From contig NZ_CP082362.1 of assembly GCF_020740535.1 (NCBI RefSeq), positions 5,144,501 to 5,208,500 of the forward strand: a DNA stretch of 64,000 nt, given 5' to 3'. Below the pieces are notes generated by a model. The model was not told the origin of the DNA, searched no databases, and saw nothing but the letters and a program-made list of their open reading frames with translations. Made by a program: the position numbers and the translations under genes. The stretch's first letter is position 1. Each line of letters opens with the position of its first letter. Below are positions 25,823 to 34,311 of the stretch, one piece after another. This stretch comes from Streptomyces profundus. Its GTDB lineage: Bacteria; Actinomycetota; Actinomycetes; Streptomycetales; Streptomycetaceae.

Positions 25823-26766
25823 CACCCCCGGTGACGGCCGCGGCGCCCGCGCCCACCCGTTCCCGGCGCCCTGGGGCGGCGGACGGCGGCGGCCCGAGGG
25901 CCAGGCTGGGGCGCGTCTTCCAGCACGGCGGCTGGTTTGTCGCGCCGTTCCTGCTGGTCTACGCCCTCTTCCTGGTCTGGCCGCTGGTCTCCGGGCTCTG
26001 GTACAGCCTCAACGAGACCAACCTGGCCGGTATCAACACGGAGTTCATCGGCCTGGGCAACTACCGCGAGGCGTTTGGCGACGGCGAGATGTGGGACGCG
26101 CTGGGCAACACGCTCCGCTTCACCGCGATGATCACCCCGCTGATCGTGGTGACGGCGTTCGGTCTCGCGCTGCTCGCCCACAACATCAAGCGCGGCAAGT
26201 GGTTCTGGCGGCTGGCCTTCTTCGCGCCGTTCCTGCTGCCGTCGGCGGTGCTCGCCGAGCTGTGGCGCTGGCTCTACGAGCCGGACTTCGGCCTGCTCAA
26301 CAACACGCTGAACCACCGGGTGCCCTGGCTGCTCGAAGGCGACTGGGCGATGTTCTCGATGGTCCTGGCCACCCTGTGGTGGACGGTCGGCTTCAGCTTC
26401 CTGCTCTATCTGGCGGCGCTCCAGTCCATCCCCAACCACCTCTACGAGGCGGCGGCGCTGGACGGCGCCGGGCCGCTGAAGCGGATGTGGCACATCACCG
26501 TGCCGATGGTCCGCACCATCACCGGGCTGATCCTGGTGCTCCAGATCCTGGCCTCGCTCCAGGTCTTCGACCAGATCTTCCTGATCAACGAGGGCGGGCC
26601 GAACAACGAGACCCGGCCGGTCGTGCAGTACATCATCCAGCAGGGCTTCACCGGCTACCGGATCGGCTACGCCTCGGCCATCTCGTACATCGTCTTCCTG
26701 CTGATCGTCGTCGTGACGCTGGCGCGGCTGTGGCTGGTCAGGAACCGTGAGGAGAACATCCGTTGA
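25819..26766 (+). CDS. Sugar ABC transporter permease, MalF type
   Basis: A 315-residue inner-membrane permease with six predicted membrane segments, the first at about 34-56 (WFVAPFLLVYALFLVWPLVSGLW). The cytoplasmic EAA loop is EAAALDGAGPLKRMWHITVPMVRTI near residue 212, the contact point for the ATPase. It overlaps the binding protein by 4 bp and the next permease by TTGA, so all three are translationally coupled. Forms the channel with the MalG-type partner. Confidence 0.93.
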   Translation: MTPPVTAAAPAPTRSRRPGAADGGGPRARLGRVFQHGGWFVAPFLLVYALFLVWPLVSGLWYSLNETNLAGINTEFIGLGNYREAFGDGEMWDALGNTLRFTAMITPLIVVTAFGLALLAHNIKRGKWFWRLAFFAPFLLPSAVLAELWRWLYEPDFGLLNNTLNHRVPWLLEGDWAMFSMVLATLWWTVGFSFLLYLAALQSIPNHLYEAAALDGAGPLKRMWHITVPMVRTITGLILVLQILASLQVFDQIFLINEGGPNNETRPVVQYIIQQGFTGYRIGYASAISYIVFLLIVVVTLARLWLVRNREENIR

Positions 26767-27614
26767 GCGCACTCCCCCTGGCCCAGCGGATTCGCCGCAA
26801 CGCCGGGCAGATCGTGTTGACCTCGCTGGGCGCGCTGCTGGCCGCGCTCTGGCTGGTGCCCTTCGGCTGGGCGCTGTCCACCTCGCTCAAGCCGGAGGGC
26901 GACACCCAGAAGCTGCCGCTGAGGTGGATCCAGTCGAACATGAACCTGGACGCCTACCGCAGCGTGCTGGGCGACGGGAACATCCCCAAGTGGCTGGTGA
27001 ACTCGGTGATCGTCTCCACCGGGGTGACCCTGCTGACGGTCGTGGTGTCGGCGCTGGCGGCCTACGGGTTCGCGCGCACCGACTTCCGCTGCCGCCGGGT
27101 GCTCTTCGGGATCACCCTGGCCGGGATCATGGTGCCGGGCACGGTGATCACCGCGCCGCTCTTCGCCAATGTGCGGACGATGGGCCTGGTGGACACCTAC
27201 TGGGGGGTGATCCTGCCGCAGGTGTCGGCGCCGGCGATGGTGTTCATCCTGTACAAGTTCTTCCAGGGCGTGCCCAGGGAGTTGGAGGAGGCCGCCAGGA
27301 TCGACGGCGCGGGCCGGTGGCGGATCTTCGGCCAGATCGTGTTGCCGCTCTCCCGGCCGGTGTTGGCGGCGGTGGCGATCTTCACCTTTATCGCCTCCTG
27401 GAACAACTTCATGTGGCCCTATCTGGTCACCACCGATCCCGATCTGGCCACGTTGCCGGTCGGTCTGGCCACCGTCCAGTCGTCGTTCGGCATCCGCTGG
27501 GCACAGCTGATGGCCGGGGCCCTGCTGGCGGCGCTTCCGTTGTTGATCGTGTTCGTCTTCTTCCAGCGGCAGATCGTTCGAGGTGTGGCACATACCGGCA
27601 TCGCCGGTCAGTGA
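26763..27614 (+). CDS. Sugar ABC transporter permease, MalG type
   Basis: A 283-residue permease starting with TTG 26763 inside the previous stop. It has six membrane segments and the EAA loop EEAARIDGAGRWRIFGQIVLPLSRPVL near residue 177. The short length and RQIVRGVAHTGIAGQ ending are typical of MalG-type subunits. Last gene of the importer operon, followed by an intrinsic terminator. Confidence 0.93.
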   Translation: MSALPLAQRIRRNAGQIVLTSLGALLAALWLVPFGWALSTSLKPEGDTQKLPLRWIQSNMNLDAYRSVLGDGNIPKWLVNSVIVSTGVTLLTVVVSALAAYGFARTDFRCRRVLFGITLAGIMVPGTVITAPLFANVRTMGLVDTYWGVILPQVSAPAMVFILYKFFQGVPRELEEAARIDGAGRWRIFGQIVLPLSRPVLAAVAIFTFIASWNNFMWPYLVTTDPDLATLPVGLATVQSSFGIRWAQLMAGALLAALPLLIVFVFFQRQIVRGVAHTGIAGQ

Positions 27615-27660
27615 GGCCCCTCCCGAGGCGACCGTTCCGCCCGGCCGCGCGGAAAAGGTG

Positions 27661-27716
27661 GGAACGATCCCCCGGTACCCCGTTGACGGGGGATCGTTCC
27701 GACCATAGATTTTTGT
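27661..27716 (+). terminator. Intrinsic terminator of the importer operon
   Basis: A perfect 14-bp stem: GGAACGATCCCCCG (27661-27674) pairs with its complement at 27687-27700, with a 12-base loop. ATAGATTTTTG follows, giving a T tract that is rare at this GC content. Confidence 0.92.
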
Positions 27717-27749
27717 TCGAAGTTGCGATCGCGGTACGAAATGTCGAAC
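27715..27749. promoter_or_regulatory. Composite 35-bp operator, site C (arabinofuranosidase promoter)
   Basis: GTTCGAAGT, a 10-bp spacer, GTACGAAAT and GTCGAAC, ending in ATGTCGAAC (27741-27749) as at site B. It lies between the terminator and the GH51 start at 27810. Confidence 0.75.
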
Positions 27750-27809
27750 GTGCCCGATCGATCGCGCACCCGTCTGACCGTCCGACCCCGTGAGCGAGCA
27801 GGGACCCGC

Positions 27810-29333
27810 ATGAGTTCTGAGCACACCGCCCGATTCACCCTCGACCCCGCGTTCTCCGTCTCCCCGGTGGACGAGCGGATCTTCGGTTCCTTCGTCGAGC
27901 ATCTGGGGCGCTGCGTCTACGAGGGCGTCTACGAGCCCGGCCACGAGAGCGCAGACGAGGCCGGGCTGCGCACCGATGTCCTGGAGCTGGTCAGGGAGTT
28001 GGGCGTCACCGCCATTCGCTACCCGGGCGGCAACTTCGTCTCCGGCTACAAGTGGGAGGACTCGGTCGGCCCCAGGGACGAGCGTCCGCGCCGCCTGGAT
28101 CTGGCCTGGAAGTCCACCGAGAGCAACCGGTTCGGCCTCAGCGAGTTCGTCGACTTCGTGCGCAAGGTCGGCGGCACCCCGATGATGGCGGTCAACCTCG
28201 GCACCCGGGGCGTCGGCGAGGCGATCGAGCTTCAGGAGTACGCCAACCACCAGGGCGGCACCGCGCTCTCCGACCTGCGGGCCGCCCACGGGGACAAGGA
28301 CCCGTTCGACATCCGGCTCTGGTGCCTGGGCAACGAGCTGGACGGCCCCTGGCAGACCGGGCACAAGACCGCCGACGAGTACGGCCGGCTCGCCGCCGAG
28401 ACGGCGCGCGCCATGCGGCAGATCGACCCGGACGTCGAACTCGTCGCCTGTGGCAGCTCGAACCAGGCGATGCCCACGTTCGCGGCCTGGGAGTCCACCG
28501 TTCTGGAGCACACCTACGACCTGGTGGACCACATCTCGCTGCACGCCTACTACTACCCCCGGGACGGCGACGTCGACTCGTTCATCGCCTCCGCCGTGGA
28601 CACCGAGTCGTTCATCGAGAACGTGGTGGCCACCGCCGACCATGTCGGCGCGAAGCTGAAGTCGGACAAGCGGATCAACCTCTCCTTCGACGAGTGGAAC
28701 GTCTGGTACCAGGACGGCAGCGGCCCCAAGCTCAGCGACGAGCCCCCGAGCGAGGACTGGGCCGAGGCGCCCCGGCTGCTGGAGGACAACTACACGGTGA
28801 CGGACGCCGTGGTGGTCGGCTCGCTGCTGATCGCGCTGCTGCGCCACGCCGACCGGGTCAAGGTCGCCTGCCAGGCCCAACTGGTCAACGTGATCGCCCC
28901 GATCGCCACCGTGCCGGGCGGCCCGGCCTGGCGGCAGACGATCTTCCACCCGTTCGCCCAGGCGTCCCGCCACGGCCGGGGCACCGTGCTCGATGTGCGC
29001 CCGCAGAGCCCCACCCACACCACCGCGAAGTACGGCGAGGTCGATCTGCTGCACGCCACGGCGGTGCGCGACGAGGAGACAGGGGCGGTCACCGTCTTCG
29101 CCGTCAACCGGGGGCGGGAGAGCGAGCTGCCCCTTGAGGTCGCGCTGAACAACCTGGGCCTCACCGAGCTGGTCGAGCACAGCGTGCTCGCCGACGCCGA
29201 CCCCGACGCCCGCAACACCGCCGACGACCCCGACCGGGTCGCCCCGCACGCCGGCACCGGCGCCACCCTCGCGGACGGCGTCCTCAAGGCCACCCTGGAA
29301 CCGCTCTCCTGGAACGTGTTCCGGCTCGCCTGA
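27810..29333 (+). CDS. abfA: Alpha-L-arabinofuranosidase, glycoside hydrolase family 51
   Basis: A 507-residue retaining glycosidase with no signal peptide, so intracellular. The (beta/alpha)8 domain holds acid/base Glu176 in CLGNELDGPWQ and nucleophile Glu295 in SFDEWNVWY. Other GH51 blocks are FGSFVEHLGRCVYEG near 26-40, IRYPGGNFVSGYKWEDSVGPRDERP near 69-93 and HAYYYPRDGD near 245. The C-terminal jelly-roll domain ends SWNVFRLA. It cleaves terminal arabinofuranosyl residues from arabino- and arabinoxylo-oligosaccharides after import. ATG 27810 fits the family start. It has its own promoter with operator C. Confidence 0.95.
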   Translation: MSSEHTARFTLDPAFSVSPVDERIFGSFVEHLGRCVYEGVYEPGHESADEAGLRTDVLELVRELGVTAIRYPGGNFVSGYKWEDSVGPRDERPRRLDLAWKSTESNRFGLSEFVDFVRKVGGTPMMAVNLGTRGVGEAIELQEYANHQGGTALSDLRAAHGDKDPFDIRLWCLGNELDGPWQTGHKTADEYGRLAAETARAMRQIDPDVELVACGSSNQAMPTFAAWESTVLEHTYDLVDHISLHAYYYPRDGDVDSFIASAVDTESFIENVVATADHVGAKLKSDKRINLSFDEWNVWYQDGSGPKLSDEPPSEDWAEAPRLLEDNYTVTDAVVVGSLLIALLRHADRVKVACQAQLVNVIAPIATVPGGPAWRQTIFHPFAQASRHGRGTVLDVRPQSPTHTTAKYGEVDLLHATAVRDEETGAVTVFAVNRGRESELPLEVALNNLGLTELVEHSVLADADPDARNTADDPDRVAPHAGTGATLADGVLKATLEPLSWNVFRLA

Positions 29334-29355
29334 CCCGCCCGCCGGCCCCAAGACC

Positions 29356-29398
29356 GCCCGCCACCGCCCGTGACCTCGACGCACGGCCGGTGGCGGGC
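29356..29398. terminator. Hairpin after the arabinofuranosidase gene
   Basis: Arms beginning GCCCGCCACCG (29356-29372) and ending CGGTGGCGGGC (29382-29398) pair at 16 of 17 positions around a 9-base loop. Confidence 0.8.
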
Positions 29399-29573
29399 TC
29401 CCCTCTGTGTGACCGTTCGTAACAGATGTCTGAAAACAGCCGTTCGATGGGCGTGTTGGTGACCCCTGCTTCTCATCCGGCGTTCATATGACCCGCCAAG
29501 AGTGCCCTCGATCGGGGTGTCCGCCCGCACGGCGGGCGGGCCACGTCAACGGACAGCCGGGAGCGGATCAGGC

Positions 29574-31274
29574 ATGGCACACGGACACCATCACCACCAC
29601 GGACACGACCACGGCGCGGCGGACCCGGAGTCGGGGCCACTGCCCGAGGCGCTCGATCTGGCCGTCCCCGACGCCGAGTTGAGCCCCGCCCAGCTGTCCA
29701 GACGCGGCATGCTGCGCAGCGCCGGACTGCTGGGCGCCGGCATCGCCGGGGCAGGACTCGTCGCGGGCGCCGCGACGCCGGCCGCCGCCGTCGGCCCCGC
29801 CGGGCGCGGCGGAGGCGGGGGCCGCCGGCTGCGCTGGCTGGCCGGGGACCACCACATCCACACCCAGTTCAGCTCCGACGGGATGTACCGGGTCGGCGAC
29901 CAGGTCCGCAACGGCGCCCGCTTCGGTCTCGACTGGATGGTCATCACCGACCACGGCAGCGTCAACCACAGCCGGATCGGCGTCGAGAAGGTCAACCCCG
30001 AGATCCGGGCGGCCCGCGAGACCCACGACGACACCCTCGTCTTCCAGGGCCTGGAGTGGAACATCCCGTCCGCCGAGCACGGCACGGTGTTCGTCCACCC
30101 GGGCCGCGACGAGGTGCGGGTGCTCAAGCAGTTCGAGACTGACTACGACGGCAGCGTCAACAACGCGTCGGGCAACAGCCCGGCCAACGAGGCGCTCGCC
30201 ATCGCCGGCCTCGACTTCCTCGCCGAACAGGTCCGCCGGCGCAAGGTCCAGGACGCGCTGATGCTGGCCAACCACCCAGCGCGGCAGGGCGTCGACTCCC
30301 CGCACGAGATCCGTGGCTGGCGCGACGCGCAACCCCGCATCGCCGTCGGCTTCGAGGGCGCGCCTGGCCACCAGGCCGCCGGCATCGCCGAACCCCACGG
30401 CCCCGGCGGCGGACGCGGCTACTACGCCGGCAGCCCAGGACCCAACTCGTTCCCCGGCTACCCGGCCGAGAGCTACCGCACCTGGGGAGGGTTCGACTGG
30501 ATGACGGCCACCGTGGGCGGGCTGTGGGACAGCCTCCTCTCCGAGGGCAAGCCCTGGTGGATCTCCGCCAACTCGGACTCCCACGCCAACTACGCGGACG
30601 CCTCCGCCCGCCCCGAGGGCTCCGATTTCGACACCAACGGCTACCACGACGACCCCGTCTACGCCGGCACCGGACTCAACCTGTCCGCCGGCGACTTCTG
30701 GCCCGGCCAGTACAGCCGCACCCATGTCGGCTCGACGGACTTCTCCTACGCGGCGGTGATGGAGGGCATCCGACGTGGCCGGGTCTGGGTCGACCACGGC
30801 GGGTTGATCGCCGGCTTCGACGCCCAACTGCGCGGCGGCGGACGGTCGGTGACCCTGGGCGACACGCTGCTGGTGCGGCGCGGCACCAAGGTCGAACTGC
30901 GCCTTGAGATCGAACTGGCCCACACCCCCAACTGGGCGACGTTCCTGCCCCGGCTGGCCCGCGTCGACGTGATCAGGGGCGCGGTCACCGGCGAACCCTC
31001 CGACCGCGACACCTTCCACGCCCCAGACACCCGGGTCGTCAAGTCCTTCGACGTCGACGAGACCGAGGGCACCGTCACCTTCACCTACGATCTGGGCCGC
31101 GTCTCCGAGCCGGCCTATGTGCGGGTGCGGGGCACCGACGGCAAGCGGAGCCAGGTCGGCCTGGGCGGCGCGAACATCGACCCGGCCGGGCCCGCGTTGG
31201 ACGTCCTCGGGGACGCCGACCCGTGGGAGGACCTCTGGTTCTACGCCAACCCGATCTGGGTCCTGCCCGAATGA
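29574..31274 (+). CDS. Tat-exported PHP-domain phosphoesterase with His-rich N-terminus
   Basis: A 566-residue protein from ATG 29574 after GGGAGC. The first 13 residues (MAHGHHHHHGHDH) are unusually His-rich. A twin-arginine signal SRRGMLRSAGLLGAGIAGAGL follows near 45-65. The PHP metallophosphoesterase domain starts at LAGDHHIHTQFSSDG, with MVITDHGSVNHSRIG, the Glu in VFQGLEWNIPS, ANHPARQG and ANSDSHANY giving the metal ligands. A C-terminal beta-domain ends the chain. It probably acts outside the membrane on phosphate esters. The His cap before the signal would stay with the precursor and could bind metal or aid folding quality control; that is inference. Confidence 0.88.
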   Translation: MAHGHHHHHGHDHGAADPESGPLPEALDLAVPDAELSPAQLSRRGMLRSAGLLGAGIAGAGLVAGAATPAAAVGPAGRGGGGGRRLRWLAGDHHIHTQFSSDGMYRVGDQVRNGARFGLDWMVITDHGSVNHSRIGVEKVNPEIRAARETHDDTLVFQGLEWNIPSAEHGTVFVHPGRDEVRVLKQFETDYDGSVNNASGNSPANEALAIAGLDFLAEQVRRRKVQDALMLANHPARQGVDSPHEIRGWRDAQPRIAVGFEGAPGHQAAGIAEPHGPGGGRGYYAGSPGPNSFPGYPAESYRTWGGFDWMTATVGGLWDSLLSEGKPWWISANSDSHANYADASARPEGSDFDTNGYHDDPVYAGTGLNLSAGDFWPGQYSRTHVGSTDFSYAAVMEGIRRGRVWVDHGGLIAGFDAQLRGGGRSVTLGDTLLVRRGTKVELRLEIELAHTPNWATFLPRLARVDVIRGAVTGEPSDRDTFHAPDTRVVKSFDVDETEGTVTFTYDLGRVSEPAYVRVRGTDGKRSQVGLGGANIDPAGPALDVLGDADPWEDLWFYANPIWVLPE

Positions 31275-31284
31275 GACCGTCCGA

Positions 31285-31803
31285 GTGGATCGGCCTGGCC
31301 GCCGGGCACGGGCGAACGCCGAAGCCGACCACCGGCTGCACCATCTCGCGGCCGAACTCCCCCTTCCCGCAGGGGCGTTCGGCCAGACGGTGCGGGTGGC
31401 CCCCGGCCGTCTCGGCCTCTGCCTCGGCCTCCCCGACGAGCCTTCCGTCGACGCGGCGCTGCGCCGCCTCGGCGGCGGCGACCTCTCGGTCGCCTGGCGC
31501 GACCAGCGGCTCGGCGCGGAGGCGCACCGCTCGGACGCGGCGGCGGCGCGGCGGGGAGGGGGCCGCGTGGTCCTCTTCCCCGGCTGGTCCGACCTGCCGC
31601 CGACCCTGACGGTCGCCGAACTCCTCGCGACCACGGCGATCGAACGGGTCACCGCGCTGGGCGGCACGCCCGTCGACCCCGCCGCCCGCCTCGAAACCCG
31701 AGGCCACCTCCGCCCCACCTGGCACGACGACCTCCTCACCCTCCAACTGGCCCCCGCCCGCCACGGCTACCTCCCCGACCCCCAGCCTTGCTGCACGCCT
31801 TGA
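31285..31803 (+). CDS. Conserved hypothetical protein
   Basis: A 172-residue protein from GTG 31285, 11 bp after the phosphoesterase stop, so probably co-transcribed. Its start RANAEADHRLHHLAAELPLPAGAFGQTVRVAPGRLGLCLGLPDEPSVDAALRRL looks like a folded domain. WRDQRLGAEAHRSDAAAARRGGGRVVLFPGWSDLP follows, then a basic, Leu-rich tail. No signal peptide or membrane segment. I do not recognise a family. The reading frame is supported by strongly G/C-rich third positions throughout. Confidence 0.65.
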   Translation: MDRPGRRARANAEADHRLHHLAAELPLPAGAFGQTVRVAPGRLGLCLGLPDEPSVDAALRRLGGGDLSVAWRDQRLGAEAHRSDAAAARRGGGRVVLFPGWSDLPPTLTVAELLATTAIERVTALGGTPVDPAARLETRGHLRPTWHDDLLTLQLAPARHGYLPDPQPCCTP

Positions 31804-31821
31804 GCTCCCCGGTCCGGCAGC

Positions 31822-31858
31822 CACCCCCACACCAGGACCGGGCGGACCGGTGTGGGTG
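31822..31858. terminator. Probable terminator at the end of the phosphoesterase unit
   Basis: CCCACACC with flanking bases pairs with GGTGTGGG across about a 12-base loop, between the plus-strand gene ending at 31803 and the minus-strand gene ending at 31879. Confidence 0.65.
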
Positions 31859-31878
31859 CGGCTGTCAGGGGGTCGGGC

Positions 31879-32163
31879 TCAACTGGCCCGCGCCGTCTCC
31901 TCGCTGGCCGGCTCGTCTTCCACCGGGGCGGCGTTCAGGGCCCTGATGAGCTTCCGGAGCCCGTCTCCCCGGCATCCGCCAAGCTCGATCACCACCTTGT
32001 CGGTTGAGGACAGATACATGTCCAGGTACCGCGAATCAACACCGACGTCGGTCAACGTGACCCCGTGGCGACGCACGGCCTTTTCGGTCGCAGCGACCAG
32101 GCCCAAGGGGTCTTCCTGGTCAAATTCCAGATCGATTTCATCCGTCGGCAGGTAGATCATCAT
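31879..32163 (-). CDS. Small protein of unknown function (islet)
   Basis: A 94-residue acidic protein: MIYLPTDEIDLEFDQEDPLGLVAATEKAVRRHGVTLTDVGVDSRYLDMYLSSTDKVVIELGG suggests an alpha/beta fold. ATG 32163 follows GGGAGGC. It overlaps the stop of the upstream zinc-ribbon gene, so they form an operon. It has no signal or membrane segment. The pair is divergent from an XRE regulator; such small genes beside XRE/DUF397 pairs are common and uncharacterised. Function not recognised. Confidence 0.7.
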   Translation of the reverse strand: MMIYLPTDEIDLEFDQEDPLGLVAATEKAVRRHGVTLTDVGVDSRYLDMYLSSTDKVVIELGGCRGDGLRKLIRALNAAPVEDEPASEETARAS

Positions 32164-32543
32164 GCGGTTGCCTCCCTGTGGTCTGGGGTGGTCCTGAGCG
32201 GCTTGGCGCCCTCGCGCGGCGGGGGCAACTGGAAGTTGGCCAGCTCCTTGTTCTCCTCGGCGCATCGAGCCTGGAACGCCGCGTAACAGCGCTTACAGGC
32301 GTACTTCGGGAGCCCAGCACCCGTTGTGTTCAGCGTGTAGCCCACATGGACCATCTCGCCACGCATCGTTCCGCAGCCGTCACAGCCGTGACTCATCCAC
32401 GACCTCTTTCGCTGCGTTCGTCGCTCTCTCGGAGCGGCAAGGGCGCGGGCCAACTCGGCCACGATTCGCGCCGGGTCGGTGTCGTCGGGCTCAACGTCGC
32501 GCTGGTCGCCGGCGGCGCTGAGACGGGGCGTCAGATCGGTCAA
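32160..32543 (-). CDS. Small zinc-ribbon-like protein (islet)
   Basis: A 127-residue protein with two Cys pairs, HGCDGCGTMRGEMVHVGY at about 52-69 and YACKRCYAAFQARC at about 80-93, spaced like a zinc ribbon. The N-terminus is Asp/Arg-rich and likely disordered, the C-terminus Pro-rich. It overlaps the next gene by 4 bases (ATGA type). Similar short Cys4 proteins occur on actinobacterial mobile elements and accessory regions, but no function is known. Divergent from the XRE regulator at 32709. Confidence 0.75.
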   Translation of the reverse strand: MTDLTPRLSAAGDQRDVEPDDTDPARIVAELARALAAPRERRTQRKRSWMSHGCDGCGTMRGEMVHVGYTLNTTGAGLPKYACKRCYAAFQARCAEENKELANFQLPPPREGAKPLRTTPDHREATA

Positions 32544-32708
32544 GGCAGCTCCCTGGGGGTCGGAGTGCGGGGGAGCCAGAACAGCACATACCGCGACCGA
32601 AAGTTGGGGATGATACCCACATATGACTCAGCAACCTGGCTGAAGTCGATCCCCACAGAGACAAAAGGGCTGGTAGCAGCGTTGAATGATGAAGGGGGGC
32701 CCGGGGTG
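32544..32708. promoter_or_regulatory. Divergent promoter region of the XRE islet
   Basis: A 165-bp intergenic stretch clearly richer in A/T than the window (for example GATGATACCCACATATGACT near 32610), consistent with promoters for both the zinc-ribbon gene and the XRE gene. No clean operator palindrome is evident apart from the GGGATGATACCC-like dyad. Confidence 0.5.
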
Positions 32709-33512
32709 ATGAGTGAGCTGGAATACTTCGGGGCGGAGATCAAGGAGGCACGGGAGCGCGCTGGCCTATCCCAACGCCAGTTCGCCACTGGTACAGGGTT
32801 CAGTCAGAGCTACATCTCAAAGATTGAGCACGGGGCGCTCATCCCCTCTGAGGACTTCGCGCAGAAGTGCGACCTGGTGTTGGGCACTGACGGCCGGTTC
32901 GAGCGGCAGCGTGAGCGCCTGGTGAAGCGAGGTCACCCGAGCTGGTTCGCGCCGTTCGCAAAAATGGAGGCGGAAGCGCGGGTCATCCTGGCCCACGCGA
33001 TGTGGTCGATCCCGGGTCTGTTCCAGACCCCCGAGTACGCCCGTGCACTGTTCCGAGCTGGGCATCCTGACGCGCCAGAGGAGTGGACCGAAAAGAAGGT
33101 CGAAAATCGCATGGCGCGACGGGACTTACTCGCTCGGGGGAATCCCCCTAAAATCTGGGCAATCATCCACGAATCTGCCCTAGTGCCCCATATTGGCGGG
33201 GTGCGAGTAATGAAGGCGCAACTGGAGCATCTGGTAAAAGCGGCACGGATGCCAAAAGTCACCCTGCAAGTTCTCAGCCGCACGGCCGGGGCTCCCCCGG
33301 CGACGGAACCGTTCATCCTGTTGGAGCTGCCCAAGCAACGCACCGTGGCCTACACGGATACGGCGCTTGGTGGCCAGATGGCTACCAGCGAAGACCAGGT
33401 AGAGTTCTTGCGGGTGGCCTTTGATCGACTACGGGCGGAAGCGTTGAGCCCAAGTAAGTCCATCCAACTCGTCAAGAAACTCGCAAAGGAAATGCCGAAT
33501 GAAGACGACTGA
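32709..33512 (+). CDS. XRE-family helix-turn-helix regulator with DUF5753 domain
   Basis: A 267-residue regulator. The XRE HTH (FGAEIKEARERAGLSQRQFATGTGFSQSYISKIEHGALIPS) spans about 6-47. The C-terminal DUF5753 domain begins at about residue 95 with IPGLFQTPEYARALF and contains VENRMARRDLL and the late LQVLSRTAGAPPATEPFILLELP. ATG 32709 is chosen by alignment with the family start; an in-frame ATG at 32610 would add an unusual 33 residues. Codon use is less G/C-biased than neighbours, suggesting acquired DNA. Paired with the DUF397 gene it overlaps by 14 bp, like the WhiJ/AbaA-type systems that influence development and antibiotic production. Confidence 0.9.
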   Translation: MSELEYFGAEIKEARERAGLSQRQFATGTGFSQSYISKIEHGALIPSEDFAQKCDLVLGTDGRFERQRERLVKRGHPSWFAPFAKMEAEARVILAHAMWSIPGLFQTPEYARALFRAGHPDAPEEWTEKKVENRMARRDLLARGNPPKIWAIIHESALVPHIGGVRVMKAQLEHLVKAARMPKVTLQVLSRTAGAPPATEPFILLELPKQRTVAYTDTALGGQMATSEDQVEFLRVAFDRLRAEALSPSKSIQLVKKLAKEMPNEDD

Positions 33513-33684
33513 GTCGATTTGGCGGAAGTCCTCGTATTCCGGAAACCAGGGTGGAGAGTGCCTGGAAGTTCGAGATGACGTTCCGGGGGTGGTGCCTGTT
33601 CGTGATTCCAAGGTCGTTGAAGGTCCCATCCTCAGCGTCTCGGCCTCGGCCTGGGCCAGGTTCCTGGACATGGCCAAGAGCTGA
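33499..33684 (+). CDS. DUF397 domain protein (partner of XRE regulator)
   Basis: A 61-residue protein with the full DUF397 pattern: IWRKSSYSGNQGGECLEV, then VPVRDSK and a C-terminal SASAWARFLDMAKS. ATG 33499 overlaps the XRE 3' end by 14 bases. In Streptomyces, such pairs act as regulator plus small antagonist; some resemble toxin-antitoxin systems. Which process this pair controls is unknown. Confidence 0.92.
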   Translation: MKTTESIWRKSSYSGNQGGECLEVRDDVPGVVPVRDSKVVEGPILSVSASAWARFLDMAKS

Positions 33685-33701
33685 CCCCGAACAACAAGTA
33701 G

Positions 33702-33732
33702 CCCCCTGTGGAGAATGATTCCACGGGGGGTT
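33702..33732 (+). terminator. Terminator after the XRE/DUF397 pair
   Basis: CCCCCTGTGGA and TTCCACGGGGGG pair around a 6-base loop, with one G-T pair. It lies 18 bp past the DUF397 stop. Confidence 0.8.
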
Positions 33733-34311
33733 GCAGAAATGCTCGCGTGTACCGGGGGAAATGGCGGAAGGCCCTCGCCACCCGCCACCCGCCGCCCGCG
33801 GTGCACACGGCGGGGCGGCCAGCGAGGGCGAGCGGGCGGGACGGGCGTGGGCGCCGCTGGCAGGCCCGGCGCAGCCGGGTGCGCGCCACGGGCACCCCCG
33901 CCGGGTGGTCGTCCCAAGAGGAGGCGCGGTCCCCGCGCCCGTGGGGCACGGCAGCCGGACCCGGGCGCCGATCGACAGCGAACCGAGCCGCCCGGGAGCC
34001 TCCCTCCCGTAGGAGCCGCCCTGGCGGTATTCGCCACCACCCGCGGCCGGGCGACGGCGCGCCACGTAGACCGCACGTCGTAGCCGTACCCCGGCCACCG
34101 GCCTGGCCGTGCACGCCCTTCCCGGCGGCACTCGGCTTGGACGAGGGCCGCGGGCTCCCAAATGACCTCGTAGCTCACGCCTCGCCCTCGCCGAATACTC
34201 GGCGGAGCGTCTCGCGACCTACTCGGACAAGCAGGCCGCGTTGCGGGGCGGGCCGGGCGGGGGTCTAGTGGAAAGGGTGGGCATCTGAGGGACATCCGAG
34301 GCGGAGAGCGG
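33733..34311. other. Gene-free tract of the islet
   Basis: About 580 bp with no convincing complete gene. Long open frames exist on both strands but are Arg/Pro/Gly-rich without family resemblance. The right part (about 34120-34240) contains the decayed toxin-antitoxin trace described separately. Confidence 0.6.
34090..34240 (-). pseudogene. Probable remnant of a toxin-antitoxin pair (RelE-like N-terminus and antitoxin C-terminus)
   Basis: On the minus strand, GTG at 34178 begins SYEVIWEPAAL, the characteristic first strand and helix of RelE/ParE-type toxins of actinobacteria. The reading then turns Arg/Pro-rich without the rest of the toxin fold (no conserved Arg/Tyr C-terminus). Directly upstream, in another frame, RETLRRVFGEGEA ends in a TGA that overlaps this GTG as GTGA, the usual antitoxin-to-toxin junction. 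Upstream of about 34230 the antitoxin frame meets a stop. Both genes therefore look truncated by deletion. Confidence is limited because the match is short. Confidence 0.4.
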
